In this document: one piece after another, positions 49,437-58,715 of the stretch | Numbering within the stretch: the first letter of the stretch is position 1 | How the letters are laid out: each line of letters starts with the position of its first letter | Origin: Geomonas oryzisoli | GTDB lineage: Bacteria; Desulfobacterota; Desulfuromonadia; Geobacterales; Geobacteraceae | Reading direction: 5' to 3' | DNA length: 64,000 nt | Assembly: GCF_018986915.1 (NCBI RefSeq) | Contig: NZ_CP076723.1 | Location: 4,120,228-4,184,227 of the forward strand | Position numbers and translations under genes: made by a program | Notes under the pieces: generated by a model | What the model was told of the DNA's origin: nothing | What the model saw: only the letters and a program-made list of their open reading frames with translations | Databases searched by the model: none

Positions 49437-50445
49437 TCAATAGGCATTGACGCTCGCGACAAGCCCCAGCTCATCCATGTGCCCGATGCCACTCCAGTAG
49501 ATCGGCCAATTGGCGTTGGTAATGGTGTTGACGAAGGTGTCGCCAACGGAGTGCGGAGAGTTGTGACCGGAATAATAATAGCCCCGGTACAACCCCTGAT
49601 TCGTCCCGTTGCTGACCAGCGTCGGAGGGATCCCCGTTCCCCTTCTCCAGGTCTCCCAGGATCTGATCGTAGGTCCGGTTTTCCTTGATGATGAAGATGA
49701 CGTGCTTCACGTTGGCCTTGAGAAGCGCCATGACCTCCCGGTCCCTCTCACCGTCGACGTAGGAGAAGCGGTTGTTGGAGATGACCTGCGCCGTCAGCGA
49801 GGGCAGTTGTTCGGCTGCCGGGAGCGGGAAGCTCTGGAGTCCTGCCTTGGTGAGCTGGGGGTTGTAGTGGTTGGTGAGAAAGCCGTTGGGACGCGAGGGA
49901 GGCCCGTAGCTGTACCGGAAATCGGGGTTCGGCCCGGTCGCCGATTTTCCGTTAACCACGTAGATCCAGGCGCCGTCCGCACTGATCGTCACCGAGTTCG
50001 GATACCAGCCGGTGGGGATGAGCCCAGCGACCTGGCCGCTGGTGCGAGTCTCGTCCAGATCCACTACCGCCACGTTGTTCAGGTTGCCGTTCGTCACGAA
50101 GAGGCGCCTTTCCTCGGGCGAAAGCGTGACGCTGTTCGGGTTGGCCCCCTTGAGCCCTGTCAGCGCCGGGGGGGGCGCGATGACCGGTATAGTCCCGACG
50201 ACCGTGTTGTCGCTCGTGCGTATGACGTCGACGGTGTCGGTCTGGTCTTCCACCACGTACAGAAGCGTCTGGTCCCTGTTCAGGGTCATCTTGTTCGGCT
50301 GACCCGTCACCTTAATCCTGGCCGTTACGGCCGGGGTGCCGTTCAGGCTGACGACGACGATCTCGCGATCGCGGATGCTCGACACGTAGGCCATCGCGGT
50401 CCCGTCGGCCTCGGTCCCCTTCAGCGCCACCCAGAACGGGTATCC
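49437..50445 (-). pseudogene. Decayed beta-propeller/phosphoesterase gene
   Basis: A fragment without a proper start begins inside a conserved segment (YPFWVALKGTEADGTAMAYV). It continues as a YncE/lactonase-type seven-blade propeller (NSVTLSPEERRLFVTNGN, WYPNSVTISADGAWIYVVNG) into the phosphoesterase start KHVIFIIKENRTYDQILGDL. After GDP near 49627-49635 the frame shifts. The next frame encodes PTLVSNGTNQGLYRGYYYSG and ends at TGA 49437-49439. Both the 5' end and most of the enzymatic domain are missing, and the tail may come from another gene through a deletion. No activity is expected. Confidence 0.75.
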
Positions 50446-50467
50446 TCACAGAGACAGAGCGGCAAAA

Positions 50468-50495
50468 GGGACTGGCTCCGTTAGGTGCCTGTCCC
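50468..50495. repeat. GGGACTGGC palindrome (copy 2)
   Basis: GGGACTGGCTCC and GGTGCCTGTCCC form an imperfect palindrome, related to the copy at 7787-7817. It lies at the broken 5' side of the pseudogene. The remainder to 50708 shows nothing recognisable. Confidence 0.55.
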
Positions 50496-50708
50496 TCTAG
50501 CGAAATCGGAGCGTGGATTACTGAAACTTTCGGAGGTGAAAGTGAAAGGGGGGATCCTGCCGGCGGAGACGGAACTCAGGAAGAAAATCGAGGGGTGCAT
50601 GCGGATGGATGGAGGCAGGTTGCGGCGGATGGGTGGAAGCGAGAGGTGGAGGAGATCAACACTCCTCCACCATGACAATCCCATGTGAACACAAGACGTT
50701 TTCCGCTT

Positions 50709-51362
50709 TTAGAGCCCCATATCCTCGTTGACGACCAGGACCTTGATGTCGGTGTTCCTGGGTTTCTTCTCGATGATGGTGGTCACCCGGCAGATGCGCT
50801 GCGGCGAGTTGCAGTCGGAGCAGAAGCCGGTCGTGGTGCAGGGGGTGGCGAGGTTGAGCCTCTTGGCGTTGGGCGGCGAGGCGTAGGTCTTGATGCGCTG
50901 CACGGCGTCCTCGATGCTGCCGTCCACCAGCTTGTTCCGCCCCACCACCACGATCACCTTCTGCGGCCCGAAGAACATGGCGGCGGCGCGGTTGCCGTTG
51001 CCGTCGATGTTGACCAGGACGCCGGAGAGTGTCACCGCGTTGCTTCCGGTCAGAAACAGGTCGCAGGTAAGCTGGCGCCTGGTGATGACAAGCTTCTCCT
51101 CCGGGGAGAGGCCGGGCACGCCGTGGTTCAGGATCTCCTTACCCATTCCCTTCAGCTTGTCGGAAAGCTTCAGATCCGCGATGGAGAGCGAGCCGCCGAA
51201 GCCGACGCTTTTGGCCTCGGCCGCCTCGTTGACGATGTAGTGGAACACCTCTTCGCCGTTATGGCAGTAGAGCGCGTCGAAACCGTTTTTCTTCAGGTTC
51301 TCCACAGTTTTCTGGCATTTGTGGGCGTAGGCCCAGTCGTTGAGTTCTTCGGTAGTGCTCAT
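50709..51362 (-). CDS. LUD-domain (LutC/DUF162-like) protein
   Basis: A 217-residue protein starting MSTTEELNDWAYAHKCQKTV, with the LUD-domain run GFGGSLSIADL, TGSNAVTLSGVLVNIDGNGNR and VVVGRNKLV. A Cys-containing C-terminal part (TGFCSDCNSPQRICR) could bind a metal or cluster. LUD proteins occur in lactate utilisation complexes, but LutA/LutB partners are not next to it, so its role is open. ATG 51362 follows TTGGAGG; the codons upstream to 51374 lie in that site. A flavoprotein gene lies just upstream on the same strand. Confidence 0.85.
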   Translation of the reverse strand: MSTTEELNDWAYAHKCQKTVENLKKNGFDALYCHNGEEVFHYIVNEAAEAKSVGFGGSLSIADLKLSDKLKGMGKEILNHGVPGLSPEEKLVITRRQLTCDLFLTGSNAVTLSGVLVNIDGNGNRAAAMFFGPQKVIVVVGRNKLVDGSIEDAVQRIKTYASPPNAKRLNLATPCTTTGFCSDCNSPQRICRVTTIIEKKPRNTDIKVLVVNEDMGL

Positions 51363-51407
51363 TGTTGCCTCCAATGGACAGTGGATTTCCGATGATGCTG
51401 CCCGCCC

Positions 51408-52070
51408 CTACCTTTTTGCCAGGTACTCCTTCTCATAGGGCCAGCACTCGCCCATGAAGCCGATCAGGTGGCTCATGCGCTCCTTGAAGCCGAGGCGGAA
51501 CCGGTCCTGCTCCGGGAAGGAACGCTTCTCGCGCACGCTGTCGCAGAGTTCTTTGCCCAGCGCGCGCGCCTTCTGGAACAGCGCGTCCTGGTCCGGGAAC
51601 ATGCGCGGACCCGCGCCGGGGGAGCCGATGCTGCCGACGTTCTGGGCGCCCATGGCGTTCACGATGCGCTGCATGTATTCCAGCGGCTCCTCGTCGCCGC
51701 CACCGCCGGAGGTCTCAACCAGCGCCGAGTACTTCCCTTCCAGCGCGGTGAGGTGGATGAGCCCGTTGCAGCGGTCCAGGAACGCCTTTAACTGTGCGGT
51801 GATGCTCAAAAGGTAGTTGGGGGTCGCCAGGATGAAGGCGTCGGCAGCCAAAAGCTTATCCTTGATGGTTTCGTACTCGTCCTTCACCGGGCAGATGCCG
51901 ACCTTGTGGCAGGCATCGCAGGCTACGCACGGCTTGATGGGGGTTTCGGAAAGCGAAACGATCTCGATGTCGGCACCCGCCTGCACCGCACCGGCCAACA
52001 CCTCTTCCAAAAGCCGTCCCGTGGTGCCGTTCATGCCGCGGGGGCTGCCGTTGATTGCAAGAATTTTCAT
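51408..52070 (-). CDS. Flavodoxin-like NADPH-dependent FMN reductase family protein
   Basis: A 220-residue protein starting MKILAINGSPRGMNGTTGRLL, the FMN phosphate-binding loop of the flavodoxin-like reductases. Four Cys in PCVACDACHKVGICPVKDE look like an iron-sulfur flavoprotein cluster motif. A TPNYLLSITAQLKAFLDR segment follows. It would be a cytoplasmic electron-transfer flavoprotein or reductase, substrate unknown. It lies 45 bp upstream of the LUD gene on the same strand, probably co-transcribed. Confidence 0.85.
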   Translation of the reverse strand: MKILAINGSPRGMNGTTGRLLEEVLAGAVQAGADIEIVSLSETPIKPCVACDACHKVGICPVKDEYETIKDKLLAADAFILATPNYLLSITAQLKAFLDRCNGLIHLTALEGKYSALVETSGGGGDEEPLEYMQRIVNAMGAQNVGSIGSPGAGPRMFPDQDALFQKARALGKELCDSVREKRSFPEQDRFRLGFKERMSHLIGFMGECWPYEKEYLAKR

Positions 52071-52209
52071 GCAGTTCTCCTATCGTGGTTCCCCCCTCCC
52101 AGCCTCCCTCCTCCAGGGGGAGGAGCTATGGGCGGATGCCCATTACTGATGAGTGCGCCACAGCGTCCCCTTCCCCGGAGGGGGAGGGACAGGGTGGGGG
52201 ATGTCTTTG

Positions 52210-53748
52210 CTACTTCGCCAGCAAACTCTTCCCCGTCATCTCCGGCGGCTGCGGCAGGCCGAGCAGATCCAGCATGGTCGGGGCCAGGTCGGCGAGTACG
52301 CCGGTCCTCAGCTTCACACCCTTCCTGCTGTCATCCACCAGCACCACCGGCGCCATGTCGCAGGTGTGCGCCGTGTGCGGTCCACCCTGCTCGTCCTGCA
52401 TCATCTCGGCGTTGCCGTGGTCCGCGGTGATGATGGTGATGCCGCCCTTGGCGCGCACCTTCTCCACCAGCTTGCCCACGCACTCGTCCACCGCCTCCAC
52501 AGCCTTCACCGCGGCGGAGAAGATACCGGTATGGCCGACCATGTCGGCATTGGCGAAGTTAAGGATGATGACGTCGTACTTGTCCTCGTCCAGCCGCTTC
52601 ATGAGTTCCTCGGTAACGAGGTAGGCGCTCATCTCCGGCTTCTGGTCGTAGGTGGCGACCTCCTTGGGCGACGGGATCAGGGCGCGGTCTTCGCCAGGGA
52701 AGGCCTCCTCCCTGCCGCCGTTGAAGAAGAAGGTGACATGGGCGTACTTCTCGGTCTCAGCGATTCTCAACTGGGTGAGTCCGGCATTGCTGATCACTTC
52801 CGGGAAGATGTTGACCAGGTCCTCGGGGCCGAAGGCAATCGGGAGGCCGAAGGTCTCGTCGTAGGAGGTCATGCAGACGTACGAGGCAAGCTTGGGCCAT
52901 ACCTCCCGCTGGAAGCCGTTGAACTGCGGATCGGTGAAGGCGCGGGTGATCTCGCGGGCACGGTCGGAGCGGAAGTTGAAAAAGATGAAGGCGTCGCCGT
53001 CGGAAAGCCTGCCAACCGGCTCGCCCCCCGCCATGATTACGCTGGGGAGCACGAATTCGTCGGTGACACCGTCGGCATAGCTCTGCTTCATGGCGGCCTC
53101 GGCGCTGGCAAACGGGTTCCCCTCGCCCAGCACCATGGCCCGGTAGGCCTTCTCCACCCTGTCCCAGCGGTTGTCGCGGTCCATGGCGTAGTAGCGCCCG
53201 ATCACCGTCGCGATCTTGCCGAAGCCGATCCGGGAGATCTCATTTTCCAGGTTGTTGATATAGTCTGCGCCGCTCTGGGGCGGGGTGTCCCGGCCGTCCA
53301 TGAGACAGTGCACGAAGACCTGCGAGAGGCCCTGCCGTTTCGCCATCTCGATGAGCGCGTAGAGGTGGGTGTCGTGCGAATGCACGCCGCCGTCCGATAC
53401 AAGACCGGCCAGGTGCAGCCTGCCGCTCCCCGCCTTCGCCTTGGCCATGCACTCCAGTAGTGCCGGGTTGGTGAAGAAATCGCCGTCCTCGATCGCCTTG
53501 CTGATCCTGGTCAGGTCCTGGTAGACCACGCGACCTGCGCCTATGTTGGTGTGCCCGACCTCGGAGTTGCCCATCTGGCCGGACGGGAGGCCGACCGCGA
53601 GGCCGGAGCCGTCGATCTGCCCGGAAGGATATTCGGCGGTGAGCCGGTTCATGTTGGGTGTCTTTGCCTGGGCGACAGCGTTGGCTTCCTGTTCGGGGTT
53701 GATACCCCAACCGTCGAGGATCATCAAGAGTAGAGGCTTTTTCGGCAT
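52210..53748 (-). CDS. gpmI: 2,3-Bisphosphoglycerate-independent phosphoglycerate mutase
   Basis: A 512-residue glycolytic enzyme. It has the N-terminal [13 protein letters not shown], the phosphoserine motif [28 protein letters not shown], and the C-terminal metal site [11 protein letters not shown] and [14 protein letters not shown]. It interconverts 3- and 2-phosphoglycerate with Mn in the cytoplasm. GGGAGAAAA precedes the ATG. It follows the nadD-rsfS-rlmH terminator, so it has its own promoter or depends on read-through. The gap at 52071-52209 contains short G/C-rich palindromes. Confidence 0.96.
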   Translation of the reverse strand: MPKKPLLLMILDGWGINPEQEANAVAQAKTPNMNRLTAEYPSGQIDGSGLAVGLPSGQMGNSEVGHTNIGAGRVVYQDLTRISKAIEDGDFFTNPALLECMAKAKAGSGRLHLAGLVSDGGVHSHDTHLYALIEMAKRQGLSQVFVHCLMDGRDTPPQSGADYINNLENEISRIGFGKIATVIGRYYAMDRDNRWDRVEKAYRAMVLGEGNPFASAEAAMKQSYADGVTDEFVLPSVIMAGGEPVGRLSDGDAFIFFNFRSDRAREITRAFTDPQFNGFQREVWPKLASYVCMTSYDETFGLPIAFGPEDLVNIFPEVISNAGLTQLRIAETEKYAHVTFFFNGGREEAFPGEDRALIPSPKEVATYDQKPEMSAYLVTEELMKRLDEDKYDVIILNFANADMVGHTGIFSAAVKAVEAVDECVGKLVEKVRAKGGITIITADHGNAEMMQDEQGGPHTAHTCDMAPVVLVDDSRKGVKLRTGVLADLAPTMLDLLGLPQPPEMTGKSLLAK

Positions 53749-53784
53749 GGCGTTTTCTCCCTCATTAGAATTATTAGATCCAAT

Positions 53785-53816
53785 TAAAAAAGGTGAAGCA
53801 GAACTACTTCACCTTT
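53785..53816 (-). terminator. Terminator after rlmH
   Basis: AGGTGAAG...CTTCACCT forms a hairpin followed on the minus strand by six T residues. Confidence 0.8.
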
Positions 53817-53831
53817 AAAACTAACAGTTAC

Positions 53832-54296
53832 TTACTCGTGATGGTACGGCTCACCGTTCATGATGGTGAAACCGCGGTAGATCTGCTCCAGCAGGAACAC
53901 CCTCACCATCTGGTGGGTGAGCGTCATCCGGGAGAGCGAAATGGTCTTGAAGGCCTGGGCGCGGAAGCTGTCGGTGAAGCCGTAGGCCCCGCCGATGGCG
54001 AAGACCAGGTCCTGGGTGCCCTGATCGCGGTTCTTGGAGAGGAAGGTGGCGAGTTCCGGGGAGCTCATCTGCTCGCCCCGTTCGTCCAGGAGCACCAGCT
54101 TCCCCCCCTTGGGAATCAGCTTGGCCAGGCGTTCGCATTCGCGCTCCCGCATGGTCGCGGCCTGCGCCCCCTTTTCCTCGCGGGCCTCCAGGATCTCCAG
54201 CGGTGCGTACCGCTTCACCCTCCCCGCGTATTCGTCGATGCCGGTGCGGACCCAGCTCTCCTGGGTCTTGCCGACCCAAAGGAGCTTCAGTCTCAT
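53832..54296 (-). CDS. rlmH: 23S rRNA (pseudouridine-1915-N3)-methyltransferase
   Basis: A 154-residue SPOUT methyltransferase with LVLLDERGEQMSSPELATFL, LVFAIGGAYGFTDSF and the C-terminal RMTLTHQMVRVFLLEQIYR. It methylates pseudouridine 1915 in helix 69 of 23S rRNA. It overlaps the rsfS stop by 4 bp (ATGA) and is the last gene of the nadD-rsfS-rlmH operon. Confidence 0.96.
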   Translation of the reverse strand: MRLKLLWVGKTQESWVRTGIDEYAGRVKRYAPLEILEAREEKGAQAATMRERECERLAKLIPKGGKLVLLDERGEQMSSPELATFLSKNRDQGTQDLVFAIGGAYGFTDSFRAQAFKTISLSRMTLTHQMVRVFLLEQIYRGFTIMNGEPYHHE

Positions 54297-54682
54297 TTCT
54301 CTTTATGCTCCCAGAGGAATTCCTCGGGGATCTCGATCTGCGGAGCGCGGCTCCAGAGGTCGTCCAGGTTGTAGATCTTGCGCACATCTTCCTGGAACAG
54401 GTGCACGATCACGTCACCGAAGTCGACCACGACCCAGCGCCCCTCGTCATACCCCTCGGTATCGATGGCTTTGTCGATCGGTTTGAGCCCCTGTTTGACC
54501 GAGTCGGCCATGGCCTGCACCTGGCGGTCGGAGCGCCCGGTGGCGAGCACCAGGTAATCGGCGATGCTGGAGATGTTCTTGATCTCGAGCACTTTGACGT
54601 CGAGCGCCTTCTTGTCCAGGGCGAAAGCCGCACACTTCACGGCGCGTTCAACGGCCGGTATCATCACTTCCTTATCTTGCAT
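54293..54682 (-). CDS. rsfS: Ribosome silencing factor RsfS
   Basis: A 129-residue RsfS/Iojap protein with KALDVKVLEIKNISSIADYL, ATGRSDRQVQAMAD, EGRWVVVDFGDVIVHLF and YNLDDLWSRA. It binds L14 on the 50S subunit and blocks subunit joining under nutrient limitation. It overlaps nadD by 11 bp and rlmH by 4 bp. The ATG at 54682 gives the normal family start; an internal ATG at 54664 has a better AAGGA site and cannot be excluded. Confidence 0.94.
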   Translation of the reverse strand: MQDKEVMIPAVERAVKCAAFALDKKALDVKVLEIKNISSIADYLVLATGRSDRQVQAMADSVKQGLKPIDKAIDTEGYDEGRWVVVDFGDVIVHLFQEDVRKIYNLDDLWSRAPQIEIPEEFLWEHKEK

Positions 54683-55322
54683 CAACGTATAACCCTTGTT
54701 CCTTTATGTAGTGCTCGACGGCCTCCGGAAGGAGGTACCTGATCGAGCGGCCGGCTTGGACCAGCTGCCGGATTTGGCTGGATGAGATATCGAGCAACAC
54801 CCCGTCCAGCGCGTAGACACAGTGACCCGAACTGTGGTTCAGGCGTTTAGCCGCCGAATCATAGCAGAACTCCCCACTTATGGCAACAGGGAGGGCCTGG
54901 GCGAGACTGGCGATGGTGGAGCCGGGACGCTGCACGCTGATGATGTTGCACAGGCCGAAGATGGCCTCGTACTCGTACCAGGTGGAGATGTCGTTGAAGG
55001 AGTCGGCCCCGACGATGAAGTACAGTTCGTCTTCGGGGAACTCGGCATGCAACTGGCGCAGGGTATCGACCGAATAGGAGCGCCCCCCGCGTACCGCCTC
55101 CATGTCCGAGACCTCGAAGCAGGGGTTGCCGGCTACCGCCAGGCGCACCATCTCCAGGCGGCTGGCGAAGGAGAGTTCCCCCACCTGCGGCTTGTGCGGC
55201 GGTGTGGCGGCCGGGATGAAGACGACCCGGTCCAGTTGGAACAGGTCGCGCGCCTCCTCGGCGATGCGCAAATGCGCGTTATGGATGGGGTTGAACGTCC
55301 CCCCCAATATCCCCGTTTTCAT
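54672..55322 (-). CDS. nadD: Nicotinate-nucleotide adenylyltransferase
   Basis: A 216-residue nucleotidyltransferase starting MKTGILGGTFNPIHNAHLRI, with the family's HxxH site (HNAH), FIPAATPPHK, IVGADSFNDISTWYEYE and a C-terminal ISSSQIRQLV. It makes deamido-NAD from nicotinate mononucleotide. ATG 55322 is the family start; upstream codons to 55358 are not conserved in type. It is the first gene of nadD-rsfS-rlmH. Confidence 0.95.
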   Translation of the reverse strand: MKTGILGGTFNPIHNAHLRIAEEARDLFQLDRVVFIPAATPPHKPQVGELSFASRLEMVRLAVAGNPCFEVSDMEAVRGGRSYSVDTLRQLHAEFPEDELYFIVGADSFNDISTWYEYEAIFGLCNIISVQRPGSTIASLAQALPVAISGEFCYDSAAKRLNHSSGHCVYALDGVLLDISSSQIRQLVQAGRSIRYLLPEAVEHYIKEQGLYVDAR

Positions 55323-55361
55323 TGTTATCCCGGCTCCGGTTGTGGACGAAGACCACATACC

Positions 55362-55458
55362 TTAACGCAAAGCCGCCAAGGCGCGGAGACACAAAGGTTT
55401 TAACACGACTTGTTTCGGTTCTCTTTGCGCCTTCGCGGCTCTGCGCCTTTGCGTTGAA
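55362..55458. repeat. Imperfect long inverted repeat (AACGCAAAG type)
   Basis: TTAACGCAAAGCCGCCAAGG on the left and CTTTGCGCCTTCGCGG... TTTGCGTTGAA on the right form an imperfect hairpin of about 97 bp between proA and nadD. It resembles the AACGCAAAGNCGC interspersed repeats seen in many bacteria. Confidence 0.65.
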
Positions 55459-55474
55459 GCTTTTGCCTTAATGC

Positions 55475-56731
55475 TTAAGGCCTTACCTGTCCCGATCCGT
55501 ACACGATGAACTTGGTCGTGGTCAGGTCGGTGAGCCCCATCGGGCCGAACGAGTGCAGCTTGGTGGTGGATATGCCGATTTCGGCCCCCAAGCCAAGCTG
55601 GTTCCCGTCGGAGAAGCGGGTCGAGGCGTTCACCATGACCACGCCGGAGTTCACCTCGCGGATGAAGCGCTGGGCGTTGCCGTAATCGCCGGTGATGATC
55701 GACTCGGTGTGCAGCGAGCAGTAGCGGTTGATGTGGTCGATGGCGGCGTCCATCCCGTCTACCACGCGGGCGGCCAGGATCAGTTCCAGGTACTCCGCGT
55801 ACCAGTCGTCCTCGGTGGCGGGCACGGCCTGCGGCGCGAAGCTGCGGAAGGTCTCGTCGCCGCGGATCTCGACCTTCTGCGCGTCGAGCGCCTGGTAGAT
55901 GAAGGGGACGAAGCTTTCGGCGATGTCCTTGTGGATCAGCAGCGTTTCCAGGGCGTTGCAGACGCCGGGGCGCTGCACCTTGGCGTTCACGATGATCTCC
56001 CGCGCCATCTCGAAGTCGGCGGAGGCGTCCACGAAGATGTGGCAGACACCTTTGTAGTGCTTGATGACCGGGATCTTGGAGTTCTCCACCACGAAGCGGA
56101 TCAGGCTCTCGCCACCCCTGGGGATGATCACGTCGATGAACTCCTCCTGCTTGAGCATCTCGGTGACCCCTTCGCGCTCGGTGAACGGGATCAGGGAGAG
56201 TGCCGCCGCCGGGATGCTGCGCTTGGCCAACTCATCCTTCAGGACGGTGGCGATGGCCAGGTTGGAGTGGATCGCCTCGGAGCCGCCGCGCAAAACCACC
56301 GCGTTACCGCTCTTCAGGCAAAGGGCGGCCGCGTCGGAGGTTACGTTGGGGCGGGACTCGTAGATGATGCCGATCACGCCGAGCGGGATGCGCATCTTGC
56401 CGACCATGAGGTCGTTGGGGCGCTTCCACATGCCGGTCACCTCGCCCACCGGGTCGGGGAGCGCTGCGACCTCGCGGATCGCGTCCGCCATCCCCTTGAT
56501 GCGCGCCTCGTTCAGCATGAGGCGGTCCAGCATGGCGGAGGAAAGGCCGCGTTCCTTGCCGGCCGCGAGGTCCTTCTTGTTCTCGGCGATGATCTCCTCG
56601 GCGTTGTTCACCAGCCCCTGGGCCATGTCCAGCAATAGCTCGTTCTTGACGGCGGAAGAGAGTTTCGCCATGGCGAAGGAAGCCTGCCGGGCCTCGGCAG
56701 CTATGGTGCGGATCTGTTCGGCAACTGACAT
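55475..56731 (-). CDS. proA: Gamma-glutamyl phosphate reductase
   Basis: A 418-residue aldehyde-dehydrogenase-fold enzyme of proline synthesis. It has the N-terminal MSVAEQIRTIAAEARQAS, IGIIYESRPNVTSDAAALCLKSG in segments, IDVIIPRGGESLI and the catalytic Cys segment QRPGVCNALETLL. ATG 56731 follows GGAGGTAC; the frame upstream (FIPFIPFIP) is read through an intergenic repeat and is not coding. It is downstream of proB, separated by that 113-bp inverted repeat. Confidence 0.95.
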   Translation of the reverse strand: MSVAEQIRTIAAEARQASFAMAKLSSAVKNELLLDMAQGLVNNAEEIIAENKKDLAAGKERGLSSAMLDRLMLNEARIKGMADAIREVAALPDPVGEVTGMWKRPNDLMVGKMRIPLGVIGIIYESRPNVTSDAAALCLKSGNAVVLRGGSEAIHSNLAIATVLKDELAKRSIPAAALSLIPFTEREGVTEMLKQEEFIDVIIPRGGESLIRFVVENSKIPVIKHYKGVCHIFVDASADFEMAREIIVNAKVQRPGVCNALETLLIHKDIAESFVPFIYQALDAQKVEIRGDETFRSFAPQAVPATEDDWYAEYLELILAARVVDGMDAAIDHINRYCSLHTESIITGDYGNAQRFIREVNSGVVMVNASTRFSDGNQLGLGAEIGISTTKLHSFGPMGLTDLTTTKFIVYGSGQVRP

Positions 56732-56759
56732 GTGTACCTCCGTAAAAACCCTAAGGCAA

Positions 56760-56872
56760 TTAACAGGGATAAAAGGGATAAAAGGGATAAAGGCGAAAAG
56801 CGGCAAAGAACGAGAGAACCCGTCTTGATCCTTTCAAGGTTTTATCCCCTGCATCCCCTTTATCCCTGTTAA
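56760..56872. repeat. Inverted repeat of GGGATAAA units between proB and proA
   Basis: Left arm TTAACAGGGATAAAAGGGAT (then AAAAGGGATAAAG) and right arm ending ATCCCTTTATCCCTGTTAA in complement order make a long imperfect hairpin, built of 10-11-bp tandem units. It lies inside the predicted proBA transcript. Confidence 0.7.
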
Positions 56873-56894
56873 AAGTCTTGTTTTAGTCTTGTTT

Positions 56895-58016
56895 TTATAA
56901 CAGAACGAGATTGTCCCGGTGAATGACGTCGTCGCCGTAACGGAAGCCGAGGATCTGCTCGATCTCGTTGCTTTTGTGACGGCTGATCTTCTCGATCTCC
57001 TGGCTGGAGTAGTCGACGATGCCGCGCGCGAACTCGATCCCTTCCGGGTCCACGACCCTGACGCAGGCACCGCGGTCGAAACGCCCCTCCACCCTGGCGA
57101 TCCCCGACGGTAGCAGGCTCTTGCCGTGGGTGGCCAGCGCGCCGCGGGCGCCGGCATCGACCACGAGGCTCCCGGCCGGCTTGATGGTGAAGGCGATCCA
57201 GTGCTTGCGCCGGTTCAGCGATTCGCCGGCCGGCAGGAACAGCGTTCCGAGCAGTTCGCCGCTCATGACCCGGGCCAGGTTGCCGTCACCCTTGCCGGCG
57301 AAGATGATGGCGGCAACGCCGGACTTCACCACCTTCTTGGCGGCGGCGAGCTTGGTCGCCATGCCCCCGGTGCCGACGGTGGTGCCGCTCCCCCCCGCCC
57401 CGCGCTCCATCTCGCGGGTCACGGCACCCACCTGGTGGATCAGGGTGGCGGTGGGGTCGGTGCGCGGGTCGGCGGTGTAGAGGCCGTCGATGTCGGTCAT
57501 GATCAAGAGGAGCTGCGCCTCGACCAGGTTGGTGACCAGTGCCGAGAGGTTGTCGTTGTCGCCGAACTTCAGCTCGTCGACCACGACGGTGTCGTTTTCG
57601 TTGATGACCGGCACGATGCCGCAGGAGAGCAGGGTATCCAGGGTGCCGCGGGCGTTCTGGAAACGGCGCCGGTTGGCGAGGTCGTCCCGGGTCAAGAGGA
57701 TCTGGGCGACCTTGAGATCGTAGCCGGAGAAGGCCTCTTCGTAGGCGCGCATCAGACGCGACTGGCCGATGGCAGCCGCCGCCTGCTTCTGCGGCAGGGT
57801 CCGCGGCCGGTCCGGCAGACCGAGCGCCTGGCGCCCCGCCGCCACCGCGCCGGAGGACACCACGACCACCTCGATCCCCCGGGCGCGCAGCTCCGCGATC
57901 TGAGAGGCGAGCCCGTCCAGGAACGAGGGGTCGATGCCGTTGTCCTCGCAGGTCAGGACGCCGGAGCCGATCTTCACCACGATTCTCTTTACCTTCTTGA
58001 GCAGTTCCTTACGCAT
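56895..58016 (-). CDS. proB: Glutamate 5-kinase
   Basis: A 373-residue enzyme. The amino-acid kinase domain has [45 protein letters not shown] and [16 protein letters not shown]-terminal PUA domain follows ([16 protein letters not shown]). It phosphorylates glutamate in the first step of proline synthesis and is usually feedback-inhibited by proline. It is upstream of proA on the same strand and divergent from the DUF2062 gene. Confidence 0.95.
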   Translation of the reverse strand: MRKELLKKVKRIVVKIGSGVLTCEDNGIDPSFLDGLASQIAELRARGIEVVVVSSGAVAAGRQALGLPDRPRTLPQKQAAAAIGQSRLMRAYEEAFSGYDLKVAQILLTRDDLANRRRFQNARGTLDTLLSCGIVPVINENDTVVVDELKFGDNDNLSALVTNLVEAQLLLIMTDIDGLYTADPRTDPTATLIHQVGAVTREMERGAGGSGTTVGTGGMATKLAAAKKVVKSGVAAIIFAGKGDGNLARVMSGELLGTLFLPAGESLNRRKHWIAFTIKPAGSLVVDAGARGALATHGKSLLPSGIARVEGRFDRGACVRVVDPEGIEFARGIVDYSSQEIEKISRHKSNEIEQILGFRYGDDVIHRDNLVLL

Positions 58017-58162
58017 AACGGATTCCGTCTATTTGTTTAGTAAAGGCAAGGATACTAACACGTTTCCCCACCCGTGGCAATTTTCTTAAAATGCCGGAGG
58101 GCTCAAACTCATTGACAAAGACGGGTGCGAACTTTAGACTGGGGCCCATTTCGAGGTGACTG

Positions 58163-58648
58163 TTGCTGAACAAAGAGCGCTGGAAAAAAAGGATCTACGG
58201 CATCCTATCGCTGGACAGCCATCCAGGGCACATCGCCGCCGGATTCGCAGTTGGCGTCTTCATCAGCTTCACCCCGTTCTTCGGTCTTCACACCCCTCTT
58301 GCCATCGCCGCCGCTTTTCTCCTGAGACTCAACAAGCTGACCTGCATCACCGGGGCCTGGGTCAACACCCCGATCACCGTGGTTCCCATCCTGGGGGTGA
58401 GCTACAAGCTGGGTGCTTTCCTGCGCGGTCGGCCCATCAAGGATCTCCCGGTCGCGGCGGGTATGGAGTGGCACAACCTGGAGCGCTACGCCAAGTCCCT
58501 AATCCTCGGCTCCTCCATCCTCGGCTTTTTCGCCGCCGTCATCGCCTATTTCCTCTGCTACTACCTCGTCATCCGCTTCCGCGCCAAGGACGCCGCCCAG
58601 GCCGAACAGGCCAAGGAGATGTCCGAGGTGGGTGAAGAACTGGAGTAG
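58163..58648 (+). CDS. DUF2062 membrane protein
   Basis: A 161-residue protein with HPGHIAAGFAVGVFISFTPF and HTPLAIAAAFLLRLNK, hallmarks of DUF2062. Three or four membrane segments (TPITVVPILGVSYKLGAFL, SSILGFFAAVIAYFLCYYLV) are followed by a charged C-terminal tail. Its role is unknown. The start is TTG at 58163, preceded by GAGGTG; no ATG or GTG gives the conserved N-terminus. Confidence 0.85.
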   Translation: MLNKERWKKRIYGILSLDSHPGHIAAGFAVGVFISFTPFFGLHTPLAIAAAFLLRLNKLTCITGAWVNTPITVVPILGVSYKLGAFLRGRPIKDLPVAAGMEWHNLERYAKSLILGSSILGFFAAVIAYFLCYYLVIRFRAKDAAQAEQAKEMSEVGEELE

Positions 58649-58655
58649 AGCCCTC

Positions 58656-58691
58656 AAAAAAAATCGGGGACAGTCCGCAGACCGCCCCCGA
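58656..58691 (-). terminator. Terminator of the DUF47-pit operon
   Basis: TCGGGG...CCCCGA with GTC/GAC inner pairs is followed on the minus strand by eight T residues. Confidence 0.75.
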
Positions 58692-58715
58692 CCTATTCCC
58701 GATGTCTCCCCCCCG

